Part shown: positions 1 through 7,778 of the stretch, one piece after another
How positions within the stretch are numbered: position 1 is the first letter of the stretch
Layout: every line of letters begins with the position of its first letter
NCBI RefSeq assembly: GCF_003311645.1
Contig: NZ_QEST01000184.1
Location: forward strand, 332,580 to 396,579
Direction of reading: 5' to 3'
Length of the DNA: 64,000 nt
From: Streptomyces sp. PT12
Lineage (GTDB): Bacteria; Actinomycetota; Actinomycetes; Streptomycetales; Streptomycetaceae
Notes under the pieces: generated by a model
What the model was told of the DNA's origin: nothing
What the model saw: the letters and a program-made list of their open reading frames with translations, nothing else
Database searches by the model: none
Program-made: the position numbers and the translations under genes

Positions 1-303
1 GGCCCGCTCGCGCTCATCGAGCCCGCGGTGCCGACGGTCGCGATCGTCCCGACGGACGAGCTGCTCGACAAGAACCGTGCCACGCTCGAGGAGATCAAGG
101 CCCGCAGCGGCCGGATCCTGGCGGTGGCGCACGAGGAGCAGCCCAAGGCGGACGACACGATCGTGGTCCCGCGCAACGAGCCCGAGCTCGACCCGGTGCT
201 CATGGGGATCCCGCTCCAGCTGCTGGCGTACCACACGGCGCTGGCGCTCGGCCGGGACATCGACAAGCCGCGGAACCTCGCGAAGTCCGTCACGGTCGAG
301 TGA
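1..303 (+). CDS. glmS: Glutamine-fructose-6-phosphate aminotransferase, C-terminal end (partial)
   Basis: The reading frame is open from base 1 and encodes the last 100 residues of the isomerase half of GlmS, which makes glucosamine-6-phosphate from fructose-6-phosphate and glutamine in the cytoplasm for peptidoglycan and amino-sugar synthesis. The terminal stretch 'DKPRNLAKSVTVE' is the family's conserved C-terminus, containing the lysine that closes the sugar-phosphate site, and upstream residues such as 'GIPLQLLAYHTALALGRDID' fit the second SIS domain. The N-terminal glutaminase domain lies outside the window. A strong hairpin follows the stop codon. Some Streptomyces carry two glmS copies; which one this is cannot be told from here. 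Confidence 0.93.
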   Translation, partial: GPLALIEPAVPTVAIVPTDELLDKNRATLEEIKARSGRILAVAHEEQPKADDTIVVPRNEPELDPVLMGIPLQLLAYHTALALGRDIDKPRNLAKSVTVE

Positions 304-353
304 GCGCGGCCGAGTAGCCGAGAGGGCATGGAAGCGCCGGGAGGCGCACGGCG

Positions 354-393
354 GCCCCCGGGGGTGCGTGCCACCAAACGCACGCCCGGGGGC
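354..393 (+). terminator. Hairpin terminator after glmS
   Basis: Arms at 354-370 and 377-393 pair over 17 bases with one or two mismatches around a 6-base loop, about 50 bases after the glmS stop. There is no U tract, as is usual for high-GC actinobacterial terminators. The rest of 394-599 shows no gene. Confidence 0.6.
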
Positions 394-599
394 AGCCATA
401 TGCGCCGGCGTCGCCCATTACGCCGGCGGGAGAAGCCGCCGTCGAGTCCGTCACCTCCCGACGAACGACCCTGGCCTGTGTCGATGTCCCCTTTATGCCC
501 ATCACAAACGCACAATCCACCCTTCCCCGGCGACGAATTTGGTGAATGCTCGGTGAGGGACACGGGGATCGGGCCCCGGGGGAACGCCGCGGGGCCGCC

Positions 600-1121
600 T
601 CAGGGGATGACGACGACGGGGCGCTGCGCGCGGCGGGCCAGGCGCCCCGAGACGGAGCCGAAGACGCGGCCGAGCAGGCCGTGGGTCGTGCCGACGACGA
701 TGGCGTCCGCCTCGTACTCCCTGCCGACCTCCTCCAGCTCGTGGCAGATGTCGCCGCCGCGTTCGAGGAGCACCCAGGGGACGTCGGTGAGGTGCTCGGC
801 GCAGGCCAGCTCAAGGCCAAGCACCTCGGTGCGGTGGTCGGGGATGTCGACCAGCGCGGGCGGCTCGCAACCGGCCCAGACGGTGGTCGGCAGGCGGTTG
901 GCCACATGGACGATGATCAGTCCCGAGCCGGAGCGGCGGGCCATGCCGACGGCATACGCCAGGGCACGCTCGCTCGACGTGGAGCCGTCGAAGCCGACCA
1001 CCACTCCGTGCTGGAACGCCGGATCACGCGACGCGCGCGCGTCATCCGCCGGGTCGGGCGTGGACGAGGGATCGGCGACGCGCCGGCGATCCGCTGGTTC
1101 GGGGAGCTCGTATCCAGCCAT
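600..1121 (-). CDS. Universal stress protein (UspA family)
   Basis: A 173-residue single-domain Usp. After a disordered, charged N-terminus of about 38 residues the Usp fold begins with 'VVVGFDGSTSSERAL', where the Asp follows the first strand as in ATP-binding Usps. It ends with 'VVGTTHGLLGRVFGSVSGRL' and 'RPVVVIP', the glycine-rich nucleotide loop and last strand. Most members bind ATP or related nucleotides and act in stress or dormancy physiology in the cytoplasm. It is monocistronic, convergent with glmS, and divergent from adpA across about 740 non-coding bases. The specific role cannot be inferred. Confidence 0.85.
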   Translation of the reverse strand: MAGYELPEPADRRRVADPSSTPDPADDARASRDPAFQHGVVVGFDGSTSSERALAYAVGMARRSGSGLIIVHVANRLPTTVWAGCEPPALVDIPDHRTEVLGLELACAEHLTDVPWVLLERGGDICHELEEVGREYEADAIVVGTTHGLLGRVFGSVSGRLARRAQRPVVVIP

Positions 1122-1862
1122 CGGTGCCTCAGCGGTGGGTCAGTGAGGAAACCTCGTGAGTGTGTCGAAGATGGGGGTGGCGCGTGGAGGAGCAGGGGAG
1201 GTTTCTCGTGCTTCTCCTGGCTCCACCTCCAGGGTACGGCGTCAAGGGGCTGGTTCCCAGAGACGGTGTGTACAACCCCTGAAACCATCCGCTGGCGCCG
1301 TGGCCGTGCAGCATGCCCTACCCGGAACGGGCAGCGCAATGCTTTCGGACACATTGCGACACAGGTGCTGGCGCTGAGTGACCGCGCGCCGGGGCGCCGT
1401 CCGTTTCCTTCTTGGCGCCGCCCGCTGTGGCCGACGAGCAGCGGGTGATCGCTGGCCGTGCGCGGCGCATCACCGCGCGCGGAAGGCCGCGCGCCCGGGG
1501 CGCACGCCCCCGGCTCGGCGTCACGGCCGTGACGACGGCTCTTATTTTCGGCCAACTTCACCTCAGCAGAACCGCGTTGCTCATCCGTCTCGCCAACACC
1601 TCCTGTATACCGGGAAGATGAGCCACGGCTCCCCTTCGGGGGCGCGACGGGCGAGCGGCGGGGCGAGGCGTACTTCCCCCAACTGCTCCTACGTGTAACG
1701 CTTCCTGATCGACTGCTTCACGCCACGTTGTCATGTCGATATAGCGCCGGGTGAGGAACTGGTCTCGTCCACCTCACCCGACGCAGTAGATTCGATCTTG
1801 GCAATCACGTCGGGGGACAGTGCAGGACCGAGAGGATGCGACGACCGAGGGAACTGAGGAGC
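1122..1862 (+). promoter_or_regulatory. Long intergenic control region upstream of adpA
   Basis: About 740 bases lie between the divergent usp and adpA genes without a convincing gene; open frames here are GC-bias shadows. Such a long leader is expected for adpA, whose transcription integrates several developmental signals in Streptomyces. A perfect 7-bp inverted repeat, GGTGAGG (1750-1756) and CCTCACC (1772-1778), sits about 85 bases before the start codon and could be an operator or an mRNA hairpin. The segment 1700-1810 is noticeably more AT-rich than its surroundings, fitting a promoter. I cannot assign transcription start sites. Confidence 0.5.
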
Positions 1863-2969
1863 ATGAGCCAGGACCCAACGCACGGCCCCGAGCCCGCCGT
1901 CAGGCTGGCTGCCCGACGCCGCCGCGAAGTCGTCGCGGTGCTGCTGTTCAGTGGCAGTCCGATGTTCGAGAGCTCCATCCCGCTGTCCGTCTTCGGCGTG
2001 GATCGCCAGGATGCCGGGGCGCCGCGTTACCGACTGCTCGCCTGCGCGGGGGAGGACGGGCCGCTGCGCACCACGGGCGGCCTCGAGTTGCGCGCGCCCT
2101 ACGGCCTGGGCGCCGTGGCGCGCGCGGGCACCGTGATCGTTCCCGCGTGGCGGTCGATCACGGGGCCACCGCCCGCCGCCGCGCTGGCCGCGCTGCGGCG
2201 CGCGCACAGCGAGGGCGCCAGGATCGTCGGCCTGTGCACCGGGGCGTTCGCCCTGGGGGCCGCGGGGCTGCTCGACGGGCGGCCCGCCACGACGCACTGG
2301 ATGTACGCGCCGACGCTCGCCAAGCGGTATCCATCGGTCCATGTGGACCCCAGGGAGCTGTTCGTCGACGACGGCGACATCCTGACCTCGGCGGGCACCG
2401 CGGCCGGGATCGACCTGTGCCTGCACATCGTCCGCCAGGACCACGGCCCCGAGGCGGCAGCGGCGCTGGCCCGCCGCCTGGTGCTGCCCCCGCGCAGGGG
2501 GAACGGGGCCGACGCCGCGCAGCACCGGCACCTCGACCGGTCTTTACCCGAGGACATCGGGGCCGATCCGCTCGCCGAGGTGGTGGCCTGGGCGCTGGAG
2601 CACCTGCACGAGCAGTTCGACGTGGAGACCCTCGCGGCCCGCGCCTACATGAGCCGGCGGACGTTCGACCGCCGCTTCAGGGCGCTCACGGGCAGCGCTC
2701 CCCTCCAGTGGCTCATCACCCAGCGCGTCCTCCAGGCGCAGCGGCTGCTCGAGGTCTCGGACTACTCGGTGGACGAGGTCGCGGGGCGCTGTGGCTTCCG
2801 CTCGCCCGTGGCGCTGCGTGGTCACTTCAGGCGGCAGCTGGGCGCGTCGCCCGCCGCCTACCGGGCCGCGTACCGGGCCAGGCAACAGGACGCTCCCGAC
2901 CGGGGGAAGCCGGCGGGGGACGGCTTCACGCCGCGCGTTCCCGGCCAGCGGAGCCGCCCCGGGCAGTGA
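1863..2969 (+). CDS. adpA: AdpA, central AraC-family developmental regulator
   Basis: A 368-residue protein with the AdpA architecture: a DJ-1/PfpI (GATase-1-like) dimerisation domain at about residues 23-200, with Cys125 in 'GLCTGAF', then an AraC double helix-turn-helix domain at about 235-335 ('AARAYMSRRTFDRRFRALTG'). In Streptomyces AdpA is the pleiotropic activator of aerial growth and secondary metabolism. The start ATG at 1863 is preceded by TGAGGAG; an in-frame ATG 27 bases upstream lacks such a site. Codon 228 is TTA (2544-2546), in the linker between the domains, so translation should depend on the rare bldA leucyl-tRNA. Orn follows 47 bases downstream on the same strand, the classical adpA-orn order. 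Identification rests on recalled near-identity through both domains. Confidence 0.96.
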   Translation: MSQDPTHGPEPAVRLAARRRREVVAVLLFSGSPMFESSIPLSVFGVDRQDAGAPRYRLLACAGEDGPLRTTGGLELRAPYGLGAVARAGTVIVPAWRSITGPPPAAALAALRRAHSEGARIVGLCTGAFALGAAGLLDGRPATTHWMYAPTLAKRYPSVHVDPRELFVDDGDILTSAGTAAGIDLCLHIVRQDHGPEAAAALARRLVLPPRRGNGADAAQHRHLDRSLPEDIGADPLAEVVAWALEHLHEQFDVETLAARAYMSRRTFDRRFRALTGSAPLQWLITQRVLQAQRLLEVSDYSVDEVAGRCGFRSPVALRGHFRRQLGASPAAYRAAYRARQQDAPDRGKPAGDGFTPRVPGQRSRPGQ

Positions 2970-3016
2970 GCGACGGCGCGCATGGCCGTCGCGCTGAGCG
3001 ACGTAAGGTTGTTCGC

Positions 3017-3613
3017 ATGAACGATCGCATGGTGTGGATCGACTGCGAGATGACCGGTCTCTCGCTGGCCGACGACGCGCTCATCGAGGTCGCCGCGCTG
3101 GTGACCGACTCCGAGCTGAACGTCCTCGGGGAGGGGGTGGACATCGTGATCCGCCCCCCGGACGCGGCGCTCGCGTCGATGCCGGAGGTGGTGCGGAGCA
3201 TGCACACCGCCTCCGGTCTCCTGGAGGAGCTGGCTGGGGGCACCACGCTGGCCGAGGCCGAGCGGCTGGTTCTCGACTACGTCAGGGAGCACGCCCCCGA
3301 GGCGGGCAAGACCCCGCTCTGCGGGAACTCGATCGGCACCGACCGCGGCTTTCTCGCCCGGGACATGCCCAGCCTGGAGTCGCACCTCCACTACCGCGTG
3401 ATCGACGTCTCGTCGCTCAAGGAGCTGGTCCGCCGCTGGTACCCCAGGGTGTACTTCAACAGCCCCCAGAAGAGCGGGAATCACCGCGCGCTCGCCGACA
3501 TCAGGGAGTCCATCGCCGAGCTGCGCTACTACCGCGAGGCGATCTTCGTGCCGCTGCCGGGGCCCGACTCCGACGCCGCCAAGCGCATCGCGGCCCAGCA
3601 CGTCCTGCGCTGA
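3017..3613 (+). CDS. orn: Oligoribonuclease
   Basis: A 198-residue DEDDh 3'-5' exonuclease that degrades 2-5 nt RNAs and pGpG, the linear product of c-di-GMP breakdown, in the cytoplasm. All catalytic residues are visible: Asp9 and Glu11 in 'VWIDCEMTGL', Asp109 in 'GNSIGTDRGF', and His156/Asp161 in 'GNHRALADIRES'. Length and sequence are typical throughout. The ATG at 3017 was chosen because it places the first catalytic strand at the usual distance from the N-terminus. It lies 47 bases after adpA; in Streptomyces these two are often co-transcribed. A GGDEF-EAL protein near 40 kb would supply its pGpG substrate. Confidence 0.97.
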   Translation: MNDRMVWIDCEMTGLSLADDALIEVAALVTDSELNVLGEGVDIVIRPPDAALASMPEVVRSMHTASGLLEELAGGTTLAEAERLVLDYVREHAPEAGKTPLCGNSIGTDRGFLARDMPSLESHLHYRVIDVSSLKELVRRWYPRVYFNSPQKSGNHRALADIRESIAELRYYREAIFVPLPGPDSDAAKRIAAQHVLR

Positions 3614-3703
3614 GCCGACGGCCGCCCCGCGCGCCCGGAAACCCTGGCGCGACGGGCTCCGGGGACCCTGTACACTCTTACTCGGCCGGTACGACCGGCC
3701 CAT

Positions 3704-3780
3704 GGTGGGCGTAGCTCAGCTGGTAGAGCACCTGGTTGTGGTCCAGGTGGCCGCGGGTTCAAGTCCCGTCGCTCACCCCA
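3704..3780 (+). tRNA. tRNA-His (GTG)
   Basis: A complete cloverleaf: acceptor arm GTGGGCG/CGCTCAC, D arm, anticodon stem CCTGG/CCAGG with GTG at 3738-3740, the T loop containing GTTCAAG, and an encoded CCA at 3778-3780. An extra G at 3704 opposes discriminator C, the G(-1) identity element of tRNA-His. A -10-like TACACT at 3671-3676 precedes it. Confidence 0.97.
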
Positions 3781-3788
3781 ATCGATCG

Positions 3789-3820
3789 AGGCCCGGCCCG
3801 CGGACGCGGGGTCGGGCCTT
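3789..3820 (+). terminator. Terminator after tRNA-His
   Basis: The arm AGGCCCG (3789-3795) pairs with CGGGCCT (3813-3819), with additional CCCG/CGGG pairing inside, eight bases after the tRNA CCA end. Confidence 0.6.
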
Positions 3821-3868
3821 CGTGTCGTCCCGGCCCTGTGGCGTCGGTCAAGGGCCGGTCGGCGCCGG

Positions 3869-4219
3869 TCAGTTGCCGGTCATCGGGGGCTGCCAGGGGT
3901 TCGCGGGCGGGGGCGCGGGGTCGGTGTACCCCGCCACAGGGACGAGCGGCGGGTCGCGCGGCGGGCGGTGGTGCTCCGCGTCGGTCGCGGCGTCGAACGC
4001 GATCAGGGCCGCGATGGCCGCGAGGACCAGGACCAGCTCGGCCACCCCGTTGCGCAGCCAGTGTCCGAGCCGGTGCCCCGGTGAGTTTCCCGGCGACCCG
4101 ACGGGCCGCGGTGGGGCGTTCGTCGGGTCGCGTTCCGTTCCCCTGTCCTCGTGTTCCTTGTCCTCGTGTTCCTTGTCCTCGTGCCGTGGGGGGGACCATA
4201 CTCGTGGCAGATCCGGCAT
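3869..4219 (-). CDS. Small single-pass membrane protein, unknown function
   Basis: A 116-residue predicted protein. The N-terminus is hydrophilic and carries three tandem Glu/Asp/Lys/His-rich repeats ('HEDKEHEDKEHED', residues 13-25), encoded by 15-bp direct repeats at about 4141-4185. One hydrophobic helix at about residues 57-75 ('GVAELVLVLAAIAALIAF') follows, then a proline-rich tail. I do not recognise a family. It is convergent with the tRNA-His transcript and co-directional with the downstream lipoprotein gene. Coding is supported by codon bias and a credible membrane helix only; the start could lie further in. Confidence 0.55.
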   Translation of the reverse strand: MPDLPRVWSPPRHEDKEHEDKEHEDRGTERDPTNAPPRPVGSPGNSPGHRLGHWLRNGVAELVLVLAAIAALIAFDAATDAEHHRPPRDPPLVPVAGYTDPAPPPANPWQPPMTGN

Positions 4220-4348
4220 ACCCGAAGCCTTCCCTCGGACGAGGGCTCGTAGCGGGCCCTTCCCCGAGCGGGGTCGCGCGTGTCCGGAACGCGAGGCGCC
4301 CCGTGCCCCGCGCGTCCCCCGGTCCCCTTGCGGCGCGCGACGGGCGGC

Positions 4349-4933
4349 TCAGCAGCCGTCGTTGAACCACTCGCCGTTCTCGCGGATCCAGGGCTCGCCC
4401 TCGACGGCGAGCGCGGGGATGTCGGCGACGCCGTACGAGACCGTCGCGGTGTGCCCGGTGATGACCGGCCTAATGTCCCTGGCCGCGAGCCCCGCGCCGT
4501 GCTCGTCGACGGCCCCGAGCAACTCCACGGTGAACGCCTGGAGATCGAGAAGGTCGCGGCAGCGCTGGCTCAGCAGTCCGGCCGCGTCGTCGGGGGCGGG
4601 GACGAAGGAGGCCGCGACGTAGGCGGCCACGGCCTCTTCGAGCGCGGCGCGCTGCGCCGGGTCGGCCGTCGGCGTCGAGCCCGTGCCGCCGCTCGAAGTG
4701 CCCCCGCCCGACGAGCCGTTGAAGCGGTCGTCGTCGAAGTCATCGTCGTCGAAGTCATCGTCGTCAAAGTCGTCGTAGTCGTCGTCCGAGTGGCCGCCTC
4801 CGCCGCCGTCGCGGCCCGACCTGCGGCCGTTGCCGTCGCCGCACGCGGCCGCGGTGACGGTGAGGAACGTGGCCGCGAGCAGCGCGGCCAGGGCGCGGTT
4901 GACGCGGGTGCGTGATCCCGTGGACGGTGCCAT
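4349..4933 (-). CDS. Aspartate-rich secreted lipoprotein, unknown function
   Basis: A 194-residue protein with a basic N-terminus, a hydrophobic signal segment and a lipobox-like 'VTAAAC' that would place a lipidated Cys near residue 32. The next 40 residues are Gly/Ser/Asp-rich with a striking acidic run built on repeated D-D-D-D-F units (DNA repeat about 4727-4790, GTCGTCGAAGTCATC periodicity). The C-terminal 110 residues form a small domain ending in 'WFNDGC', with cysteines in 'SQRCRD' and at the last residue that could pair. The acidic run could bind cations at the outer membrane face; that is inference. The start ATG at 4933 was chosen so that a signal peptide results. Confidence 0.72.
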   Translation of the reverse strand: MAPSTGSRTRVNRALAALLAATFLTVTAAACGDGNGRRSGRDGGGGGHSDDDYDDFDDDDFDDDDFDDDRFNGSSGGGTSSGGTGSTPTADPAQRAALEEAVAAYVAASFVPAPDDAAGLLSQRCRDLLDLQAFTVELLGAVDEHGAGLAARDIRPVITGHTATVSYGVADIPALAVEGEPWIRENGEWFNDGC

Positions 4934-5231
4934 GGACGCAGCGTGCCACGCCCGTCGGGGGCGGGTCAGCCCCAGGCGACCCGCTGTGGCCCTCCCGTGA
5001 CAGCGGTGCGACCGACCCCGCACACGGGCGGCCGAACGCCCCACGCGCGGCGGCCCGTTGCCCCCTTCCCCGCCGCTGGCGACTGGCGTGCGCGGGCGTG
5101 CGGGGGAGGGGCACGCGCTCCCGGTGGGGCGGGAGTTGGCGTTCCGCGCTTACCCCGGGGCACGGAACGTGGCACGCTGGTGACGGTAGATGACGGTCAT
5201 GGCCTCTCGACTCTCGGGAAGGGGTACCGGT

Positions 5232-6197
5232 ATGGCATCTCCACTCTCCGCGGACCGGCTGCTGCGCGCGCTGAAGGCCGAGGGCGTACGCGTCGTCGAG
5301 CACCGCTCCTGGCGCACGCACAACAGGAACCACGCCGGATCCTGGGGCCCCGTGCACGGGGTGATGATCCATCACACCGTCACCCGGGGCACCGACTCAT
5401 CCGTCGAGCTGTGCTACAACGGGCACGCGTCACTGCCGGGCCCGCTGTGCCACGGCGTGATCGCCAAGGACGGCACGGTGTACATGGTGGGCCACGGCCG
5501 GGCGAACCACGCGGGGGCGGGCGACGGCGACGTCCTGGCCGCGGTGATCGCCGAGCGCTCGCTTCCCTCCGATAACGAGACGGACACCGACGGGAATCGC
5601 CACTTCTACGGCTTCGAGTGCATCAACATGGGGGACAACAAAGACCCTTGGCCCCCTGAGCAGGTGAACGCGATCGTGCGCGCATCGGCGGCCATCTGCC
5701 GCGCGCACGGCTGGGGCAAGGAGGGTACGACCTCCGTGATCGGCCACCTGGAGTGGCAGCCGGGCAAGATCGACCCGCGAGGGCCCGGCGTTTCGATGAG
5801 CGACGTGCGACGGCGCGTGGCCGAGCGGCTGCGGCACCCCGCCGACTGGGACCCCGAGGAGGACGACATGCCCCTGAGCGACGAGGACATCAGGAAGGTG
5901 GCCGTGGCCGCGGCGCGCCAGGTTGCGCTCTACAAGGACGAACGGCTCGACCGCCGCGACGCGAGGCAGATGTGGGACGACGCGGCGAGCCCGCACACGA
6001 CGTGGCAGTTCAGGCCCGAGGGCGCCGAGCGTGACGCGTGGGGGTATCTCAGCCGCACCCACGCCGAGGTGGTCGCCCTGCGGGCCGCGGTGGCGGAGCT
6101 GGCGAGTGCGGTCGCCGCGGGGAGCGACTCGGTGGACGCGGACGACCTGGTCGCGCGCATCGAACGCGCGATCGCCAGCGCAAGCGGCGGGGATTGA
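5232..6197 (+). CDS. N-acetylmuramoyl-L-alanine amidase (type-2 amidase/PGRP domain)
   Basis: A 321-residue protein with an N-terminal amidase_2/PGRP domain (about residues 20-190). Zinc-ligand and catalytic positions are recognisable: His-His in 'GVMIHHTVTRG', 'LCHGVIAKDGTVYMVG', and a C-terminal His in 'SVIGHLEWQPGKIDPRGPG'. This is the fold of phage-like endolysins that cleave the amide between MurNAc and the stem peptide. The C-terminal 120 residues are helical and charged, probably a wall-binding or oligomerisation region. No signal peptide is visible, so export is unexplained. The ATG at 5232 follows GGGAAGGGG; an upstream ATG at 5190 has a poorer site. Confidence 0.85.
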   Translation: MASPLSADRLLRALKAEGVRVVEHRSWRTHNRNHAGSWGPVHGVMIHHTVTRGTDSSVELCYNGHASLPGPLCHGVIAKDGTVYMVGHGRANHAGAGDGDVLAAVIAERSLPSDNETDTDGNRHFYGFECINMGDNKDPWPPEQVNAIVRASAAICRAHGWGKEGTTSVIGHLEWQPGKIDPRGPGVSMSDVRRRVAERLRHPADWDPEEDDMPLSDEDIRKVAVAAARQVALYKDERLDRRDARQMWDDAASPHTTWQFRPEGAERDAWGYLSRTHAEVVALRAAVAELASAVAAGSDSVDADDLVARIERAIASASGGD

Positions 6198-6265
6198 GCG
6201 CACCGGCGGCACCGCCCCGCCCTGTCGTGCGCCCCCGCGCCCCCGGCCCCATCCCCGCGCCCCCC

Positions 6266-6877
6266 TCAGCGGCGCGTGCGCGGCGTCCGCTGGCGCGGAA
6301 GCGCGTGGCGGGGCGGGTGGATCAGGGTGATCTGCCTCACGATCTGGTGGAACGCCACGAGCGCCGACACGGGGGGCAGCCCCGCGACGGCGACGCCCGT
6401 CGCGGACTTGGGCGCCTCGCCCACGCACAGCCCGACGGCGAGCCCGCAGAACATCACGACCACGACCCACGAGTGCAGGGCCTGGCGCTGGTGCAGGGCC
6501 GCGCGCAGGATCGACAGGGAGGCCACGAGCCAGGGGCCGTAGATCAGCAGCGGCCACCAGGGGATGAGGTTGTCGGGAACGCCGGACGAGGCCGCCTCGC
6601 GCAGCGGCTCGTACGAGACCAGGCCGCCGAGCACGCTGAGCATGGCGACCAGGGCCGCGGCGGCCCCGGCGATCAGCAGGCTCGCGCAGCGCAGCCACAG
6701 CGAGGGCCCCGGGCTGCCGGGCCAGCGCATCCGGCGCCGCTCCCTGCGGTGCCGCCGACCTGGGGGGTCGTTCAGCCGCGGGATCCTGGCCGTGTCGTCG
6801 ATCACCAGCTCAGGCGGGATGAACAACGGCGTGCCCGCCGTCGGGTCGTACAGCATCTGCTCGTTGAGAGACGTCAC
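6266..6877 (-). CDS. DUF2637-like multi-pass membrane protein
   Basis: About 203 residues from a GTG start at 6877, which follows GGCGGAG at good spacing. A cytoplasmic proline/arginine-rich N-terminus ('TPLFIPPELVIDDTARIPRL') is followed by four hydrophobic segments and a basic tail. The pattern, including 'GGLVSYEPLREAA', 'LIYGPWLVASLSILRAALHQ' and 'FHQIVRQITLIHPPRH', matches Streptomyces proteins annotated as DUF2637, a group related to SpdB membrane proteins; many are chromosomal and uncharacterised. It is convergent with the upstream amidase and divergent from the M50 protein. No function is assigned. Confidence 0.72.
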   Translation of the reverse strand: MTSLNEQMLYDPTAGTPLFIPPELVIDDTARIPRLNDPPGRRHRRERRRMRWPGSPGPSLWLRCASLLIAGAAAALVAMLSVLGGLVSYEPLREAASSGVPDNLIPWWPLLIYGPWLVASLSILRAALHQRQALHSWVVVVMFCGLAVGLCVGEAPKSATGVAVAGLPPVSALVAFHQIVRQITLIHPPRHALPRQRTPRTRR

Positions 6878-7024
6878 GCTCCGCCAACGAGGGGCGACGG
6901 AGCGGGATGTGCGGCATTTGAGTGAATGGGTGTCGCACGGGTGGCGACCGGCACGGCACCTTGACAAAGCGTTTCTTCACACCGTCCCTTCGCCGGGGGC
7001 CGGACTCGTAGGATCGGGCGGACC

Positions 7025-7738
7025 ATGGATATCGCTGACTTCGAGGAGCTGTGGGACCGGGTGACCGGCACCCAGCCCGATCCCGAGCTGTGGCTCATAG
7101 TGGCCGCGGCCGTCGTCGCCCTGGCGGCGGTCGCGCCGTACGGAGTGTGGCGCCTGGCGCGGAACACCATCACGATCGCCCACGAGGGCGGCCACGGCCT
7201 GGTGGCGCTGCTGACAGGCCGCAGCCTTGAGGGCATACGCCTGCACTCCGACACCTCGGGCCTGACCGTCTCACGCGGCAAGCCGACCGGACTCGGCATG
7301 GTCCTGACGGCCGCCGCCGGCTATATCGCCCCCTCCCTGCTCGGCCTCGGCGGCGCCGCGCTGCTGGCCGACGGGCGCATCACGGCCCTGCTGTGGGGCG
7401 CCACCGCGCTGCTGCTCGCCCTCCTCGTGATGGTGCGCAACGCCTACGGGATGCTCACCGTCGTCCTCACATGCGCCGCTTTTCTGCTGGTCTCCTGGCT
7501 GACCGAGCCCGAGGTGCAGGCGGCGTTCGCGTATCTGGTCGTGTGGTTCCTCGTACTCGGCGGCGTCAGGCCGGTCTTCGAGCTCCAGGCCAAGCGGCGC
7601 GTGGGCGCGGCCCGCGACTCCGACGCCGACCAGCTGGCCCGGCTCACGGGCCTTCCCGCGTGGATGTGGCTGTTCTTCTTCCACGCCGTCACGCTCACCT
7701 CCCTCTTCGCCGCGGGCACCATGCTGCTCGGCCTGTGA
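7025..7738 (+). CDS. M50 family membrane metallopeptidase-like protein
   Basis: A 237-residue integral membrane protein with about six hydrophobic segments. The motif 'TIAHEGGHGLVALLTG' (about residues 51-66) supplies the HExxH zinc site of site-2-protease-like M50 peptidases. A second-ligand region is less obvious, as is typical of this compact actinobacterial subfamily. Members cleave substrates within or near the membrane; no substrate can be inferred. The ATG at 7025 lies 40 bases upstream of aroA's reading direction partner and the stop at 7738 is 41 bases before aroA, so the two may be co-transcribed. Confidence 0.8.
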   Translation: MDIADFEELWDRVTGTQPDPELWLIVAAAVVALAAVAPYGVWRLARNTITIAHEGGHGLVALLTGRSLEGIRLHSDTSGLTVSRGKPTGLGMVLTAAAGYIAPSLLGLGGAALLADGRITALLWGATALLLALLVMVRNAYGMLTVVLTCAAFLLVSWLTEPEVQAAFAYLVVWFLVLGGVRPVFELQAKRRVGAARDSDADQLARLTGLPAWMWLFFFHAVTLTSLFAAGTMLLGL

Positions 7739-7778
7739 GGGCGGGCCCTGGCCATGTCGCGCGCACTAGAGTGAGAAC

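Noticed and set aside
1-303. glmS ribozyme or glucosamine-6-phosphate riboswitch
   Set aside because: Only the 3' end of glmS is present, so its leader is outside the window; streptomycetes are also not expected to carry that ribozyme.
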